From: Pseudomonas fluorescens
GTDB taxonomy: Bacteria; Pseudomonadota; Gammaproteobacteria; Pseudomonadales; Pseudomonadaceae
Direction of reading: 5' to 3'
Length of the DNA: 64,000 nucleotides
Assembly: GCF_902498065.1 (NCBI RefSeq)
Contig: NZ_CABVIR010000004.1
Span: forward strand, 186,001 to 250,000
Below, piece after piece: positions 54,812 to 63,640 of the stretch. The notes beneath the pieces were generated by a model that was not told where the DNA came from, searched no databases, and worked only from the letters and a program-made list of their open reading frames with translations. The stretch's first letter is position 1, and each line of letters begins with the position of its first letter. A program made the position numbers and the translations under genes.

Positions 54812-56139
54812 CAGTGGCTCAGCCCGTACTTTTTCACTTTGTCGAACAGCGTGGTTTTTGCCATGCCCAGTTCCAGGCTGGCCTGGGTCAGGTTGCCGCC
54901 GCTGCGTTGCAAGGCGTCGCTGAGCAGGTTGCGTTCGAAGGCTTCCACCGCTTCGGCGAAGGCCAGGCCCTGGTTGCTGCCGATGGCGCCGGACTTCTTG
55001 AAGGCCGGCAGGCCGAGGGCAAAGCGTTCGGCGACGTTGCGCAGTTCGCGCACGTTACCCGGCCAGTCGTGACTCATCAGGTTCGACAGGGTCTGGTTGT
55101 CCAGCTCCGGCACGGCGCGGTCGAAGCGCAAGGACGATTGCTGCAGGAAGTGTTCGAACAGTTGCAGGATGTCTTCGCGGCGTTCGCGCAGCGGCGGCAG
55201 TTCCAGGGTCACCACGTTCAGCCGGTAATACAAGTCGCTACGGAATTCGCCGGCCTTGCTCGACTCGTCGAGATCGGACTTGGTCGCCGCGATCACCCGG
55301 CAATCCACCGCCACACTCTGGTTCGAGCCGAGGCGTTCCAAGGTGCGTTCCTGCAACACCCGCAGCAGTTTGATCTGCAACGGCAACGGCATGCTTTCCA
55401 CTTCGTCGAGGAACAGCGTGCCGCCGTCGGCGTGTTCGATCTTGCCGATCCGCCGCTTGCCAGCGCCGGTGAAGGCGTTGGCTTCGTGGCCGAAGATTTC
55501 ACTTTCGAACAGGTTCTCCGGCAGGCCACCACAGTTCAGGGCGACGAACTGTTTGGTGTGCCGACGGCTGAAGTCGTGCAGGCAGCGCGCAACCAATTCT
55601 TTACCGGTACCGGTCTCGCCTTCGATCAGCACGTTGGCCGAGGTATCGGCGACGTTGGCGATCAGTTCTCGCAGGTTCTGCATGGCCGGCGAGCGCCCGA
55701 TGATCCGGCCTTCGAGGGAGTCGCGCTCGAACAGCTGTCGACGTAACGACGACACTTCTCGCGCCAGGCTGCGTTGCTCCAGCGCACGGCGTGCGACATC
55801 CACCAGCCGTTCGGGAGAGAAGGGTTTCTCCATGAAGTCATAGGCGCCTTTCTGCATCGCGCCGACGGCCATGGAGATGTCGCCGTGGCCGGTAATCAGC
55901 ACCACCGGCAGGCTGCGATCGCGCGCCTTGAGGCGGGTCAGCAATTCCAGGCCATCGATGCCCGGCAGGCGGATGTCGCTGATGACGATCCCGGCAAAGT
56001 TGTCACCGACCCGCTCCAGCGCTTCTTCGGCGCTGCCCACGCCGACGCAGGGAATGTCTTCCAGGGTCAGCGCCTGTTGGCAGCCGAGCAGCACATGGGG
56101 GTCGTCTTCGACGATCAGCACACTAAGGTCGTTGTTCAT
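54811..56139 (-). CDS. aauR: Sigma-54-dependent response regulator for acidic amino-acid use
   Basis: 442 residues. Receiver (VLIVEDDPHVLLG, phospho-Asp in IVISDIRLPGIDG), AAA+ domain (Walker A GETGTGKE, Walker B GGTLFLDEVE) and a Fis-type helix-turn-helix at the end (LTQASLELGMAKTTLFDKVKKYGL). The sigma-54 contact loop reads ANAFTGA, with Asn221 in place of the first Gly of GAFTGA. Its place behind aauS and the aat genes identifies it as the activator of acidic amino-acid uptake. It should bind the TTCGG-N4-CCGAA sites upstream of aatJ. ATGA overlap with aauS. Confidence 0.93.
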   Translation of the reverse strand: MNNDLSVLIVEDDPHVLLGCQQALTLEDIPCVGVGSAEEALERVGDNFAGIVISDIRLPGIDGLELLTRLKARDRSLPVVLITGHGDISMAVGAMQKGAYDFMEKPFSPERLVDVARRALEQRSLAREVSSLRRQLFERDSLEGRIIGRSPAMQNLRELIANVADTSANVLIEGETGTGKELVARCLHDFSRRHTKQFVALNCGGLPENLFESEIFGHEANAFTGAGKRRIGKIEHADGGTLFLDEVESMPLPLQIKLLRVLQERTLERLGSNQSVAVDCRVIAATKSDLDESSKAGEFRSDLYYRLNVVTLELPPLRERREDILQLFEHFLQQSSLRFDRAVPELDNQTLSNLMSHDWPGNVRELRNVAERFALGLPAFKKSGAIGSNQGLAFAEAVEAFERNLLSDALQRSGGNLTQASLELGMAKTTLFDKVKKYGLSH

Positions 56140-58040
56140 ATTGGCTCGGCAGGAGTAGGGCTTACCAACGGTAAACTGAGGACGAAGGTGGTACCACCGC
56201 TGGCCGGGTGTTCGACACCCAGATGTCCGCCCGTCGCGGCGGCCAGGCTGGCGGAAAGGGTCAGGCCGAGGCCCAGGCCTTGCTCACCGGGTTTGGTGGT
56301 GAAGAATGGTTCGAACAGATGCTTGCGCGCTTCGGCATCGATGCCATGACCGTTGTCGCGTACCCGCAGGCGATACTTGCCGTCGAACGCTTCGCCTTCG
56401 AGCCACAATTCCGGTTGGGGCTGCAACTGCATGGCGTCGAGGGCGTTGCCGATCAGGTTGACCAGAATCTGCTCCAGGCGGGTCTGGTCAATCTGCACCT
56501 GTACGTCGGCGAATTCGCGATGCAATTGCAGCGGGACACTTTCCACGCGTCCGCCGAGCAGTTGCAGCGCGGCGTCCACCGCTTTGCCGAGGCAGGCCTG
56601 GCCTTTGTCGTCGCCGCGCCGGGCAAAGGAGCGCAGGCTCGCGGTGATCCGGCCCATGCGATCGATCAGTTCGTTGATGGTTTTGAGGTTGGTGCTGGCC
56701 ACATCCAGTTGCCCGCGCTCGAGAAAGCGTACGGTGTTGCCGGACAAGGTGCGCAGCGCCGCCAGCGGTTGATTCAATTCGTGGGCGATGCTGGTGGACA
56801 TCTGGCCTATGGCTGCGAGTTTTCCGGCCTGCACCAGTTCATCCTGGGCGCGGCGCAAGGTCTCTTCGGCCTGACGGCGTTCGCGGATCTGACCCTTGAG
56901 TCGCTCGTTGCTGGCGCGCAGGTCGGTGGTGCGTTCGGTAATCCGACGCTCCAGTTGATTGTTGGCTTCCTGCAAGGCTTCCCGGGCGGCGAGGCGGGTG
57001 GCGATCACCTTGCGGCGCTCGTTCCAGGCAATCAGCAGGAACGCCACCAGGGCAAACGCCACGGCCACCAGAATCCCCTGATTGATCGCTTCGCGACGCA
57101 AATCCTGCAGCGGCGTGAGCAGGGTGAAATTCCACGGGGTGTCGCTCAAGGGGCGGGTTTGCGAGAGGTAACTGATGTCCTCTTCGTCGGACTCCACTTC
57201 GCTGTTGGCCGGGAAGGTCAGTTTTTCCTCGCCTTCGGCCAGTTTTTCCCGGGCCAGCGGTTGCAGTTCGTTCAGTGGGAACCAGTAGTACTGAAGGCTG
57301 CGGGCGAGTTTTTCCTTGGTCTCGTCGCTCAGTGGCACAACTGATTTCAGCCGGCGCGCCGGATCGCTGGAGAGAATGATGATGCCGTTTTCGTCGCTGA
57401 CAAAGGCTTCGAGGCGCGCGCGCTGCCAGCGTTCTTCCATGGCTTCGAGGCGGACTTTGACCACCGCGACACCGATGATCTTGCCGTGTTCTTCCAGGCC
57501 ATGGGCCAGGTAATAACCGGGTTCGCCATTGGTGCTGCCGATGCCATAGAAGCGGCCCGGCTGACCGCGCACGGCGTTCTGGAAGTAGGCGCGAAAGGAC
57601 AGGTCTTCACCCAGGTAACTGTCGACGTCGCGCCAGTTGCTGGTGGCCATGACGCGACCGGTGGTGTCCATCACGTAGATGGCCCGACTGCGGCTGCGCC
57701 GGTTCAGGCCTTCGAGGTATTCATTGACCGTTTGCCGGTGTTCCGGCGATGGGGCGGCCAGTAGCTTCGAAACACTGGTTTCGAGTTCCAGCAGGCTGGG
57801 CAGGTAGGTGTACTTGCTGATCTCGCTCTCGACGGCGCGGGCGTGCAGTTCGAGCTGACGCTGGCCGTTCTCGCTGAGGCTGCGGATCCCGTAATGCTCG
57901 CTGACCCAGAAGCCGAGGAAACCCAATCCGATCATCAGGGCGATGACCAGCGGCGGCAGGAACAAATGGCGGATCAGACGGGGTTTCACGACGAGTGATG
58001 GCGGCGCTGCGCGATAAAGAGTGGTGTCGCATTTCATCAC
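56136..58040 (-). CDS. aauS: Sensor histidine kinase for acidic amino acids
   Basis: 634 residues. Transmembrane helices at ~25-47 and ~317-337 flank a periplasmic double-Cache-type domain (AIYVMDTTGRVMATSNWRD, FYGIGSTNGEPGYYLAHGLEE in landmarks GRVMATSNW, EPGYYLAHGL). Coiled linker, HisKA with SIAHELNQPLAALR, and HATPase_c (NLIGNALDAM, DNGHGIDAEARKHLF, GLGLGLTLSASLA). This is the DctB/AauS group, which senses dicarboxylates or acidic amino acids. It phosphorylates AauR, encoded next with a four-base overlap. A REPIN lies between it and aatP, so transcript continuity is uncertain. Confidence 0.92.
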   Translation of the reverse strand: MMKCDTTLYRAAPPSLVVKPRLIRHLFLPPLVIALMIGLGFLGFWVSEHYGIRSLSENGQRQLELHARAVESEISKYTYLPSLLELETSVSKLLAAPSPEHRQTVNEYLEGLNRRSRSRAIYVMDTTGRVMATSNWRDVDSYLGEDLSFRAYFQNAVRGQPGRFYGIGSTNGEPGYYLAHGLEEHGKIIGVAVVKVRLEAMEERWQRARLEAFVSDENGIIILSSDPARRLKSVVPLSDETKEKLARSLQYYWFPLNELQPLAREKLAEGEEKLTFPANSEVESDEEDISYLSQTRPLSDTPWNFTLLTPLQDLRREAINQGILVAVAFALVAFLLIAWNERRKVIATRLAAREALQEANNQLERRITERTTDLRASNERLKGQIRERRQAEETLRRAQDELVQAGKLAAIGQMSTSIAHELNQPLAALRTLSGNTVRFLERGQLDVASTNLKTINELIDRMGRITASLRSFARRGDDKGQACLGKAVDAALQLLGGRVESVPLQLHREFADVQVQIDQTRLEQILVNLIGNALDAMQLQPQPELWLEGEAFDGKYRLRVRDNGHGIDAEARKHLFEPFFTTKPGEQGLGLGLTLSASLAAATGGHLGVEHPASGGTTFVLSLPLVSPTPAEPI

Positions 58041-58086
58041 AGATGCCTTGGGTCAACCACAACACTTGATCGTGAGCCGATGCCGT

Positions 58087-58183
58087 CCCCTGTGGGAGCG
58101 AGCTTGCTCGCGATGAGGCCATACCAGTCAACATGGATGTTGAATGTCAGTCCGCTATCGCGAGCAAGCTCGCTCCCACAAGG
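58087..58183. repeat. REPIN (inverted REP pair)
   Basis: GTGGGAGCGAGCTTGCTCGC and GCGAGCAAGCTCGCTCCCAC between aatP and aauS. Confidence 0.9.
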
Positions 58184-58215
58184 GATTGGTGTGGCTTCGA
58201 GCAAGCGCCCGGTGC

Positions 58216-58950
58216 TTAGTGCTGCAGAATCTTGTTGAGGAAGTGCTGCGTACGCTCGGCGCGGTGGCTGATGTCGCCGAAGAACTCTTCTTTCTTGCAG
58301 TCTTCGATGATTTTGCCGGCGTCCATGAAGATCACCCGGTCCGCCACTTTACGGGCGAAGCCCATTTCGTGGGTCACGCACATCATGGTCATGCCTTCGT
58401 GGGCCAGTTGCACCATCACGTCGAGCACTTCGTTGACCATTTCAGGGTCGAGTGCCGAGGTCGGTTCGTCGAACAGCATGACGATCGGGTCCATCGCCAG
58501 CGCACGGGCAATCGCCACACGCTGTTGCTGACCACCGGAGAGCTGACCCGGATGCTTGTGAGCGTGCGCCGAGAGACCGACGCGCTCCAGCAATTGCAGG
58601 CCTTTCTTGGTGGCCTCTTCCTTGCTGCGACCCAACACCTTGATCTGCGCGATGGTCAGGTTTTCGGTGATGGTCAGGTGCGGGAACAGCTCGAAATGCT
58701 GGAACACCATGCCCACGCGAGAGCGCAGTTTTGGCAGGTTGGTCTTCGGGTCGGCGATGGACGTGCCGTCGACCACGATGTCGCCTTTCTGGAACGGTTC
58801 CAGCGCGTTGACGCATTTGATCAAGGTGGATTTGCCGGAGCCGGACGGGCCGCAAACCACGATCACTTCGCCTTTTTTGACCTCGGTGCTGCAGTCAGTC
58901 AGTACCTGGAAGTCGCCATACCACTTGTTGACATTCTTGATAGAGATCAT
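58216..58950 (-). CDS. aatP: Glutamate/aspartate ABC transporter ATPase
   Basis: 244 residues. Walker [13 protein letters not shown]-loop, signature [15 protein letters not shown], Walker [15 protein letters not shown] and switch His in CVTHEMGFA, typical of polar amino-acid importers (GlnQ/GltL type). Energises uptake through AatQM. ATG overlaps the aatM stop by four bases. Confidence 0.95.
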   Translation of the reverse strand: MISIKNVNKWYGDFQVLTDCSTEVKKGEVIVVCGPSGSGKSTLIKCVNALEPFQKGDIVVDGTSIADPKTNLPKLRSRVGMVFQHFELFPHLTITENLTIAQIKVLGRSKEEATKKGLQLLERVGLSAHAHKHPGQLSGGQQQRVAIARALAMDPIVMLFDEPTSALDPEMVNEVLDVMVQLAHEGMTMMCVTHEMGFARKVADRVIFMDAGKIIEDCKKEEFFGDISHRAERTQHFLNKILQH

Positions 58951-59621
58951 ACGGCAAACCTTTTTTGCAGACGCTTGACCAGCAGCGAGGCGGCAAAGCT
59001 GATTGTGAAGTACACGAGACCTGCGAAGATCAGGAACTCATTCGAGCGGCCGATGATGTCGCCACTGGCACGCGAGGCATTGAGGAAGTCCACCAGACCG
59101 ACCGCATACACCAGCGAGGTGTCCTGAAACAGGATGATGCTCTGTTGCAGCAGCAGAGGGGTCATCTTGCGGAACGCTTGCGGCAGGATGATCAGACGCA
59201 TCATCTGGCCGTACGTCATGCCCAGGGCTTGGGCAGCGCCCATCTGGCCTTTGGGAATCGACTGCACACCGGCGCGGACGATTTCGCAGAAGTACGCCGC
59301 TTCGAACATCATGAAGGCCACGATGCATGAGGCGAATGCGCCGATCGGTGTGTCTTCGCCGGTGATCCAGCGCAGCACGAACGGCACCGCCAGGTAGAAC
59401 CAGGTGATGACCAGCAGCAGTGGAATCGAACGGAAGTAGTTAACGTAGGCGCCGGCGATGTTCGACAGCAGTTTGCTGTGGGACAGGCGCATCAGCGCGA
59501 GGATTGTGCCGAGGATGATCCCGCCGACGACGCCCAGCGCCATCAGTTGCAGGGTCATGACCATGCCGTTCCACAGACCCGGCAGGGACGGGATGATGCC
59601 CGAGAAGTCGAATTCCATCAT
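58947..59621 (-). CDS. aatM: Glutamate/aspartate ABC transporter permease M
   Basis: 224 residues, about five helices, HisM-type amino-acid permease. The cytoplasmic loop [29 protein letters not shown] is the EAA motif that docks on the ATPase. Four-base overlaps on both sides with aatQ and aatP. Confidence 0.94.
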   Translation of the reverse strand: MMEFDFSGIIPSLPGLWNGMVMTLQLMALGVVGGIILGTILALMRLSHSKLLSNIAGAYVNYFRSIPLLLVITWFYLAVPFVLRWITGEDTPIGAFASCIVAFMMFEAAYFCEIVRAGVQSIPKGQMGAAQALGMTYGQMMRLIILPQAFRKMTPLLLQQSIILFQDTSLVYAVGLVDFLNASRASGDIIGRSNEFLIFAGLVYFTISFAASLLVKRLQKRFAV

Positions 59622-60364
59622 TTACCCCCTACGGAGATCAGGCCCGGTACGGCGACTTTCTTCTCGACCAGGCGCATGAGCAGCATCAGGCTCATGTTCA
59701 GGGTGAAGTAGATCAGCGTTGCCAGGGTGAAAGCTTCGAACAGGTTCGCGGAAAACTCGGCAGTCTGTTTGGTCTGCGCGAGCAACTCCATCAGGCCGAT
59801 CAGCGAGGCGACGGAGGTGTTCTTGAACACGTTCAAGAATTCCGAGGTGAGCGGCGGAATGATGATCCGGTAAGCCTGGGGCAGCAGCACGTTCCAGTAG
59901 ATCTGTGGCAGCTTGAAGCCCATGGCGCGAGCAGCGGCTTCCTGGCCTTTCGGCAACGCCTGAATGCCGGTGCGTACTTGTTCGCAAACGCGAGCGGTGG
60001 TGAACAGGCCCAGGCAGACAACAACGCTGAGGAACGCCGAGGTGGTCGGGTTCAGGTCCTGTTTGTACCAGTCCTGCAGGTTTTGCGGCAGCAGATCGGG
60101 CACCAGGAAGTACCAGATGAACAGCTGCACCAGCAATGGCACGTTACGAAACAGTTCGACGTAGCAGGTCGCGATGCCCGACACGATGCGATTCGGTACG
60201 GTGCGCATGACGCCCAGGATCGAGCCCAGCGTCAGGGCAATGATCCAGGCCACGATGGCGATGGCAATGGTCCAGCCCAAACCGGTGAGGTACCAGTCGA
60301 GATAGATCTCACTGCCCACGCCGGTGGACTTGAAGAACACGCCCCAGTCCCAGTTGTAATTCAT
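59618..60364 (-). CDS. aatQ: Glutamate/aspartate ABC transporter permease Q
   Basis: 248 residues, about five helices (WTIAIAIVAWIIALTLGSILGVM and others). EAA loop ALPKGQEAAARAMGFKLPQIYWNVLLPQA. The partner permease of AatM in the heterodimeric channel. Starts at the ATG 60364, about 190 bp after aatJ, from which a strong hairpin separates it. Confidence 0.94.
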   Translation of the reverse strand: MNYNWDWGVFFKSTGVGSEIYLDWYLTGLGWTIAIAIVAWIIALTLGSILGVMRTVPNRIVSGIATCYVELFRNVPLLVQLFIWYFLVPDLLPQNLQDWYKQDLNPTTSAFLSVVVCLGLFTTARVCEQVRTGIQALPKGQEAAARAMGFKLPQIYWNVLLPQAYRIIIPPLTSEFLNVFKNTSVASLIGLMELLAQTKQTAEFSANLFEAFTLATLIYFTLNMSLMLLMRLVEKKVAVPGLISVGGK

Positions 60365-60507
60365 TAGGGTCTCCCCTCGGATTCGATCGATGTACTAGTG
60401 CCCGCCTGGGGAAGCTCCGTTCCCGCCCGACTTGAGAGTCAGGCACACGCGATCGGCTCGACAGCCACCGGTTCGAGTGTTTCCAGAAATGCCAGCAGGG
60501 AGTGACA

Positions 60508-60541
60508 ACCTCCTGAGAGAGTAGTAGCCCTCTCAGGAGGT
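60508..60541 (-). terminator. Strong intra-operon hairpin between aatJ and aatQ
   Basis: ACCTCCTGAGAG / CTCTCAGGAGGT, a perfect 12-bp stem with a 10-nt loop, 16 bp after the aatJ stop. There is no T-tract, so it probably protects the aatJ message or partially terminates, keeping binding protein above permease levels. It lies within a ~190-bp gap (60365-60556) that shows no gene. Confidence 0.75.
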
Positions 60542-60556
60542 AAGGTTAGTCAGAAA

Positions 60557-61471
60557 TCAGGATTTCTTGTCGTCAGCCGCTTTATCAGTCGGATTGGCGA
60601 TCAGCGCCTTGAGCTCGTCGCTCATCGGGAACATCAGGTTCAGGCCTTTAGGCGGGATAGGTTGCATGAACCATTTTTCGTAGATCTTGTTGATCTCGCC
60701 GGATTTGTAGGTCGCCACAATGGCGTCGTCTACAGCCTTCTTGAACGGCTCGTCGCCCTTGCGGACCATGCAGCCGTAGATTTCGTAGGATTGTGCAGTG
60801 CCCGTCACAGCCCAGTCAGTCGGCTTCTTGGCCTTGGCCATTTCACCGGCCAGCAGTGCGTCGTCCATCATGAACGCAACGGCACGACCCGATTCCAGCA
60901 TCTGGAAGGATTCGCCGTGGTCCTTGGCGGAGATGACGTTCATGCCCATCTGCTTGTCGGCGTTCATCGACTTGAGAATACGCTCGGACGTGGTGCCCGC
61001 TGTGGTCACTACGTTCTTGCCTTTCAGGTCGGCGAAATCTTTGTACGGCGAATCCTTCTTGGCCAGCAGCTTGGTGCCGATTTCGAAGATGCCGACGGAG
61101 AAGTCAACTTGCTGCTGACGCTCGACGTTGTTGGTGGTGGAACCGCATTCCAGATCCACGGTGCCGTTCTGCACCAGAGGGATACGGGTTTGCGAGGTCA
61201 CCAGGTTGTATTTGACCTGAAGGTTAGGCAGGTCCAGGTCTTTCTTGATCGCTTCAACAATTTTCAGCTGGATATCGTGGGAGTAGCCAACCGGTTTGCC
61301 GGAAGCGTCCGCGATATAGGAAAACGGAATGGAAGCGTCACGATGCCCGAGGGTGATGGTGCCGGACTCTTTGATCTTCTTCAGTGTGCCGGTGAGTTCG
61401 GCAGCGAAAACTGGAGTGGTAATCAGAGCGGCAGCAATGGCTGCGCCCAGGATATGGGGAACGATGCGCAT
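60557..61471 (-). CDS. aatJ: Glutamate/aspartate periplasmic binding protein
   Basis: 304 residues from the ATG at 61471 (GAGGAA eight bases upstream; the 14-codon extension to 61513 lacks a signal). Signal peptide MRIVPHILGAAIAAALITTPVFA. Then the solute-binding family 3 fold: GTLKKIKESGTITLGHRDASIPFSY, KPVGYSHDIQLKIVEAI, DLECGSTTNNVERQQQVDFS and LKGKNVVTTAGTTSER (landmarks only). This type, close to GltI, binds L-glutamate and L-aspartate and delivers them to AatQMP. First gene of the aat operon, behind a sigma-54 promoter. Confidence 0.95.
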   Translation of the reverse strand: MRIVPHILGAAIAAALITTPVFAAELTGTLKKIKESGTITLGHRDASIPFSYIADASGKPVGYSHDIQLKIVEAIKKDLDLPNLQVKYNLVTSQTRIPLVQNGTVDLECGSTTNNVERQQQVDFSVGIFEIGTKLLAKKDSPYKDFADLKGKNVVTTAGTTSERILKSMNADKQMGMNVISAKDHGESFQMLESGRAVAFMMDDALLAGEMAKAKKPTDWAVTGTAQSYEIYGCMVRKGDEPFKKAVDDAIVATYKSGEINKIYEKWFMQPIPPKGLNLMFPMSDELKALIANPTDKAADDKKS

Positions 61472-61487
61472 CAAATTTTCCTCGACA

Positions 61488-61495
61488 TTGTTTTT
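61488..61495 (-). promoter_or_regulatory. Crc/Hfq-type A-rich motif before aatJ
   Basis: On the minus strand AAAAACAA (fits AAnAAnAA) lies immediately before the GAGG ribosome-binding site of aatJ, as expected for catabolite repression of amino-acid uptake. Confidence 0.4.
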
Positions 61496-61586
61496 TTTAT
61501 GGAGCCAGTTCATCGGCCCTTTTGTGCTTCGAATGTCCGTCGGCTACTTAAGGTCCGCGCAACAAGCATTCGTCCAAGAGTGTAGA

Positions 61587-61601
61587 GCATGACTCGTGCC
61601 A
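61587..61601 (-). promoter_or_regulatory. Sigma-54 promoter of the aat operon
   Basis: Minus-strand TGGCACGAGTCATGC against TGGCACGnnnnTTGC: GG (-24, 61599-61600) and GC (-12, 61587-61588) with exact 10-nt spacing and a single mismatch. A start near 61575 would give a ~105-nt leader to aatJ. Confidence 0.85.
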
Positions 61602-61615
61602 GACCAGGCGAATTA

Positions 61616-61628
61616 GATCAAATCATTG
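61616..61628. promoter_or_regulatory. IHF-like site between the AauR sites and the promoter
   Basis: GATCAAATCATTG against WATCAAnnnnTTR: one mismatch, followed by an AT-rich run to ~61655. Suited to bending DNA between enhancer and sigma-54 promoter. Confidence 0.5.
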
Positions 61629-61677
61629 ATTTATAAGGATATTAAATATTTATGGCGTGTTTTTTGGTGTTAGAGAA

Positions 61678-61722
61678 TCCGGTTAACCGAATAGACCGAC
61701 AGGTCATGTTCGGAAAACCGAA
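61678..61722. promoter_or_regulatory. Two AauR-type enhancer palindromes
   Basis: TTCGGAAAACCGAA at 61709-61722 fits TTCGG-N4-CCGAA exactly; TCCGGTTAACCGAA at 61678-61691 has one mismatch. Centres are 31 bp apart (three helical turns), 85-115 bp upstream of the -24 element. The motif is the one I recall as described for AauR in P. putida. Confidence 0.8.
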
Positions 61723-61765
61723 TGCAAGGGTCGCCGCTACAGCGGATTGATGTTTCCCGAATACA

Positions 61766-61800
61766 AAAAAGCCCCTGAGTCGTGAGATTCAGGGGCTTTC
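61766..61800 (-). terminator. Rho-independent terminator of glpD
   Basis: On the minus strand AAGCCCCTGAATC-TCAC-GACTCAGGGGCTT, followed by a six-T tract; ~20 bp after the glpD stop. Confidence 0.9.
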
Positions 61801-61818
61801 GTTTGAACGGAGGTGAGA

Positions 61819-63357
61819 TCAGGCCGCTTCGATCTTGCTGCGGTTTTGCTCGACCTTGCTCAGGTAATCCGCGAGCCTCTGCTGCTCGTCCGGGGTGGTG
61901 AACAAGCCCAGCTTGCTGCGACGCCATAGAATGTCGTGCGCCGTGGTTGCCCACTCTTCACTGCACAGGTAATCGACTTCGCGGGTGTAGAGACCGCCGC
62001 CGATGTGCTCGCCGAGGTCACTGAGGCTTTGCACGCCTTCGAGCATGCGCCAGGTGCGGCTGCCGTAAGTGGTGGCCCAGCGGCGCGCGATTTCGGTCGG
62101 CACCCAGTCGAATTGGTCGCGAATCCGCGAGCTCAACGCCTGCGGGGTGGTCATGTCTTCGCCGCCCGGCAGGGTCGCCGTGGCGGTCCAGCTCGGTTTG
62201 ATGTGCGTGAAGTAAGGAGCCAGTTGCGCCAGCGCCGACTCGGCCAGTTTACGGTAGGTGGTCAGCTTGCCGCCGAACACCGACAGCAACGGCGCTTCTT
62301 CGCCCGAGCCCGACAGCGCGAGGGTGTAGTCGCGGGTGACGGCCGACGGATTGTCGGATTCGTCGTTGCACAGCGGACGAACACCGGAATAGCTGTGCAG
62401 GATGTCGTCGCGGCTGATCTGTTTCTTGAAGTGGGCGTTGACCACTTTCAACAGGTAATCGGTTTCGCCTTCAGTGATCGCCACTTTGGCAGGGTCGCCG
62501 GTGTACTCGCGGTCGGTGGTGCCGATCAGGGTGAAATGGTTCAGGTACGGAATGGTGAAGACGATGCGCTGATCTTCGTTTTGCAGAATGTGCGCGTGTT
62601 CGCCCTCGTACAGCTTCGGCACGATCAAATGACTGCCCTGGATCAGACGGATGCCGTACGGCGACTCCATCTTCAAATCATCACGAATGAACTTGGCCAC
62701 CCAGGGGCCGGCCGCATTCACCAGCGCCTTGGCGCGGATCGAAAACAGGCTGCCGTCGGCGCGTTCCAGGTGCAGATGCCACAAGCCCTTGGTGCGACGA
62801 GCGCTGACGCAGCGGGTCTGAGTGTGGACATGGGCGCCGTTTTCGCGGGCGGCCATGGCGTTCAGGACCACCAGGCGCGCATCGTCGACCCAGCAATCGG
62901 AGTATTCGAAGCCTTTGGTGATTTCGCTTTTCAACGGGCTGTCCGGGCCGAACTTCAGGCTTTTCGAGCCTTCGAGTTTTTCCCGTTTGCCAAGGTTGTC
63001 ATAAAGGAACAACCCGGCGCGAATCATCCATGCCGGACGCAGGTGCGGACGGTGCGGCAAGACGAAGCGCATTTGTTTGACGATGTGCGGCGCCTTGGCC
63101 AGCAACACTTCGCGCTCGGCGAGGGCTTCGCGGACCAGGCGGAATTCGTAATGTTCGAGGTAGCGCAGGCCACCGTGGATCAGTTTGCTGCTGGCCGACG
63201 AGGTGTGGCTGGCCAGATCATCCTTTTCGCAAAGGAACACCGAAAGACCGCGACCGGCGGCGTCCGCTGCGATTCCCACGCCATTGATCCCGCCACCGAT
63301 GACGGCGATATCGTAGACCTCGGCGAGTGGGGGCGTAGGCAAGGTAGAAGTGGGCAT
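61819..63357 (-). CDS. glpD: Aerobic glycerol-3-phosphate dehydrogenase
   Basis: 512 residues. N-terminal FAD-binding YDIAVIGGGINGVGIAADAAGRGLSVFLCEKDDLASHTSSASSKLIHGGLRYLE (landmarks VIGGGINGVG, TSSASSKLIHGGLRYL) and the GlpD C-terminal domain. Membrane-associated flavoenzyme that oxidises glycerol-3-phosphate to dihydroxyacetone phosphate and reduces ubiquinone. ATG at 63357 preceded by GAGG. Lies downstream of glpR on the same strand; a perfect palindrome in its leader suggests GlpR repression. Confidence 0.97.
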   Translation of the reverse strand: MPTSTLPTPPLAEVYDIAVIGGGINGVGIAADAAGRGLSVFLCEKDDLASHTSSASSKLIHGGLRYLEHYEFRLVREALAEREVLLAKAPHIVKQMRFVLPHRPHLRPAWMIRAGLFLYDNLGKREKLEGSKSLKFGPDSPLKSEITKGFEYSDCWVDDARLVVLNAMAARENGAHVHTQTRCVSARRTKGLWHLHLERADGSLFSIRAKALVNAAGPWVAKFIRDDLKMESPYGIRLIQGSHLIVPKLYEGEHAHILQNEDQRIVFTIPYLNHFTLIGTTDREYTGDPAKVAITEGETDYLLKVVNAHFKKQISRDDILHSYSGVRPLCNDESDNPSAVTRDYTLALSGSGEEAPLLSVFGGKLTTYRKLAESALAQLAPYFTHIKPSWTATATLPGGEDMTTPQALSSRIRDQFDWVPTEIARRWATTYGSRTWRMLEGVQSLSDLGEHIGGGLYTREVDYLCSEEWATTAHDILWRRSKLGLFTTPDEQQRLADYLSKVEQNRSKIEAA

Positions 63358-63397
63358 CGGATGGCCTCGGTTTTTTTGATTTTCGGTATTGGATTTC

Positions 63398-63411
63398 GAA
63401 CATTAATGTTC
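63398..63411. promoter_or_regulatory. Probable GlpR operator before glpD
   Basis: GAACATTAATGTTC, a perfect 14-bp palindrome 41 bp before the glpD start, like the core of known GlpR operators (ATGTTC..GAACAT). A further half-site CGAACATTT lies at 63501-63509. Confidence 0.65.
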
Positions 63412-63553
63412 ATTTGCGAAAATGGTAGCCCATAAAGCCGCGCACAGCCAGTCAACTTCGATTGAAAATACTGATCGAAGGGCGGGTAAAGGAAAATTTA
63501 CGAACATTTAAGCGCGCGATTAAGTCGCTAGAGGTGTGTTGCATGGGCAATCG

Positions 63554-63622
63554 TCATCGCGGGCAAGCCCGCCCCCACAGGTCATGTACAAATCCTGTGG
63601 GGGCGGGCTTGCCCGCGATGGC
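63554..63622. repeat. REPIN (short spacer)
   Basis: ATCGCGGGCAAGCCCGCCCC and inverted GGGGCGGGCTTGCCCGCGAT with only ~25 bp between, in the glpR-glpD spacer. Confidence 0.88.
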
Positions 63623-63640
63623 GTCGGTACAGCCTAGGGG

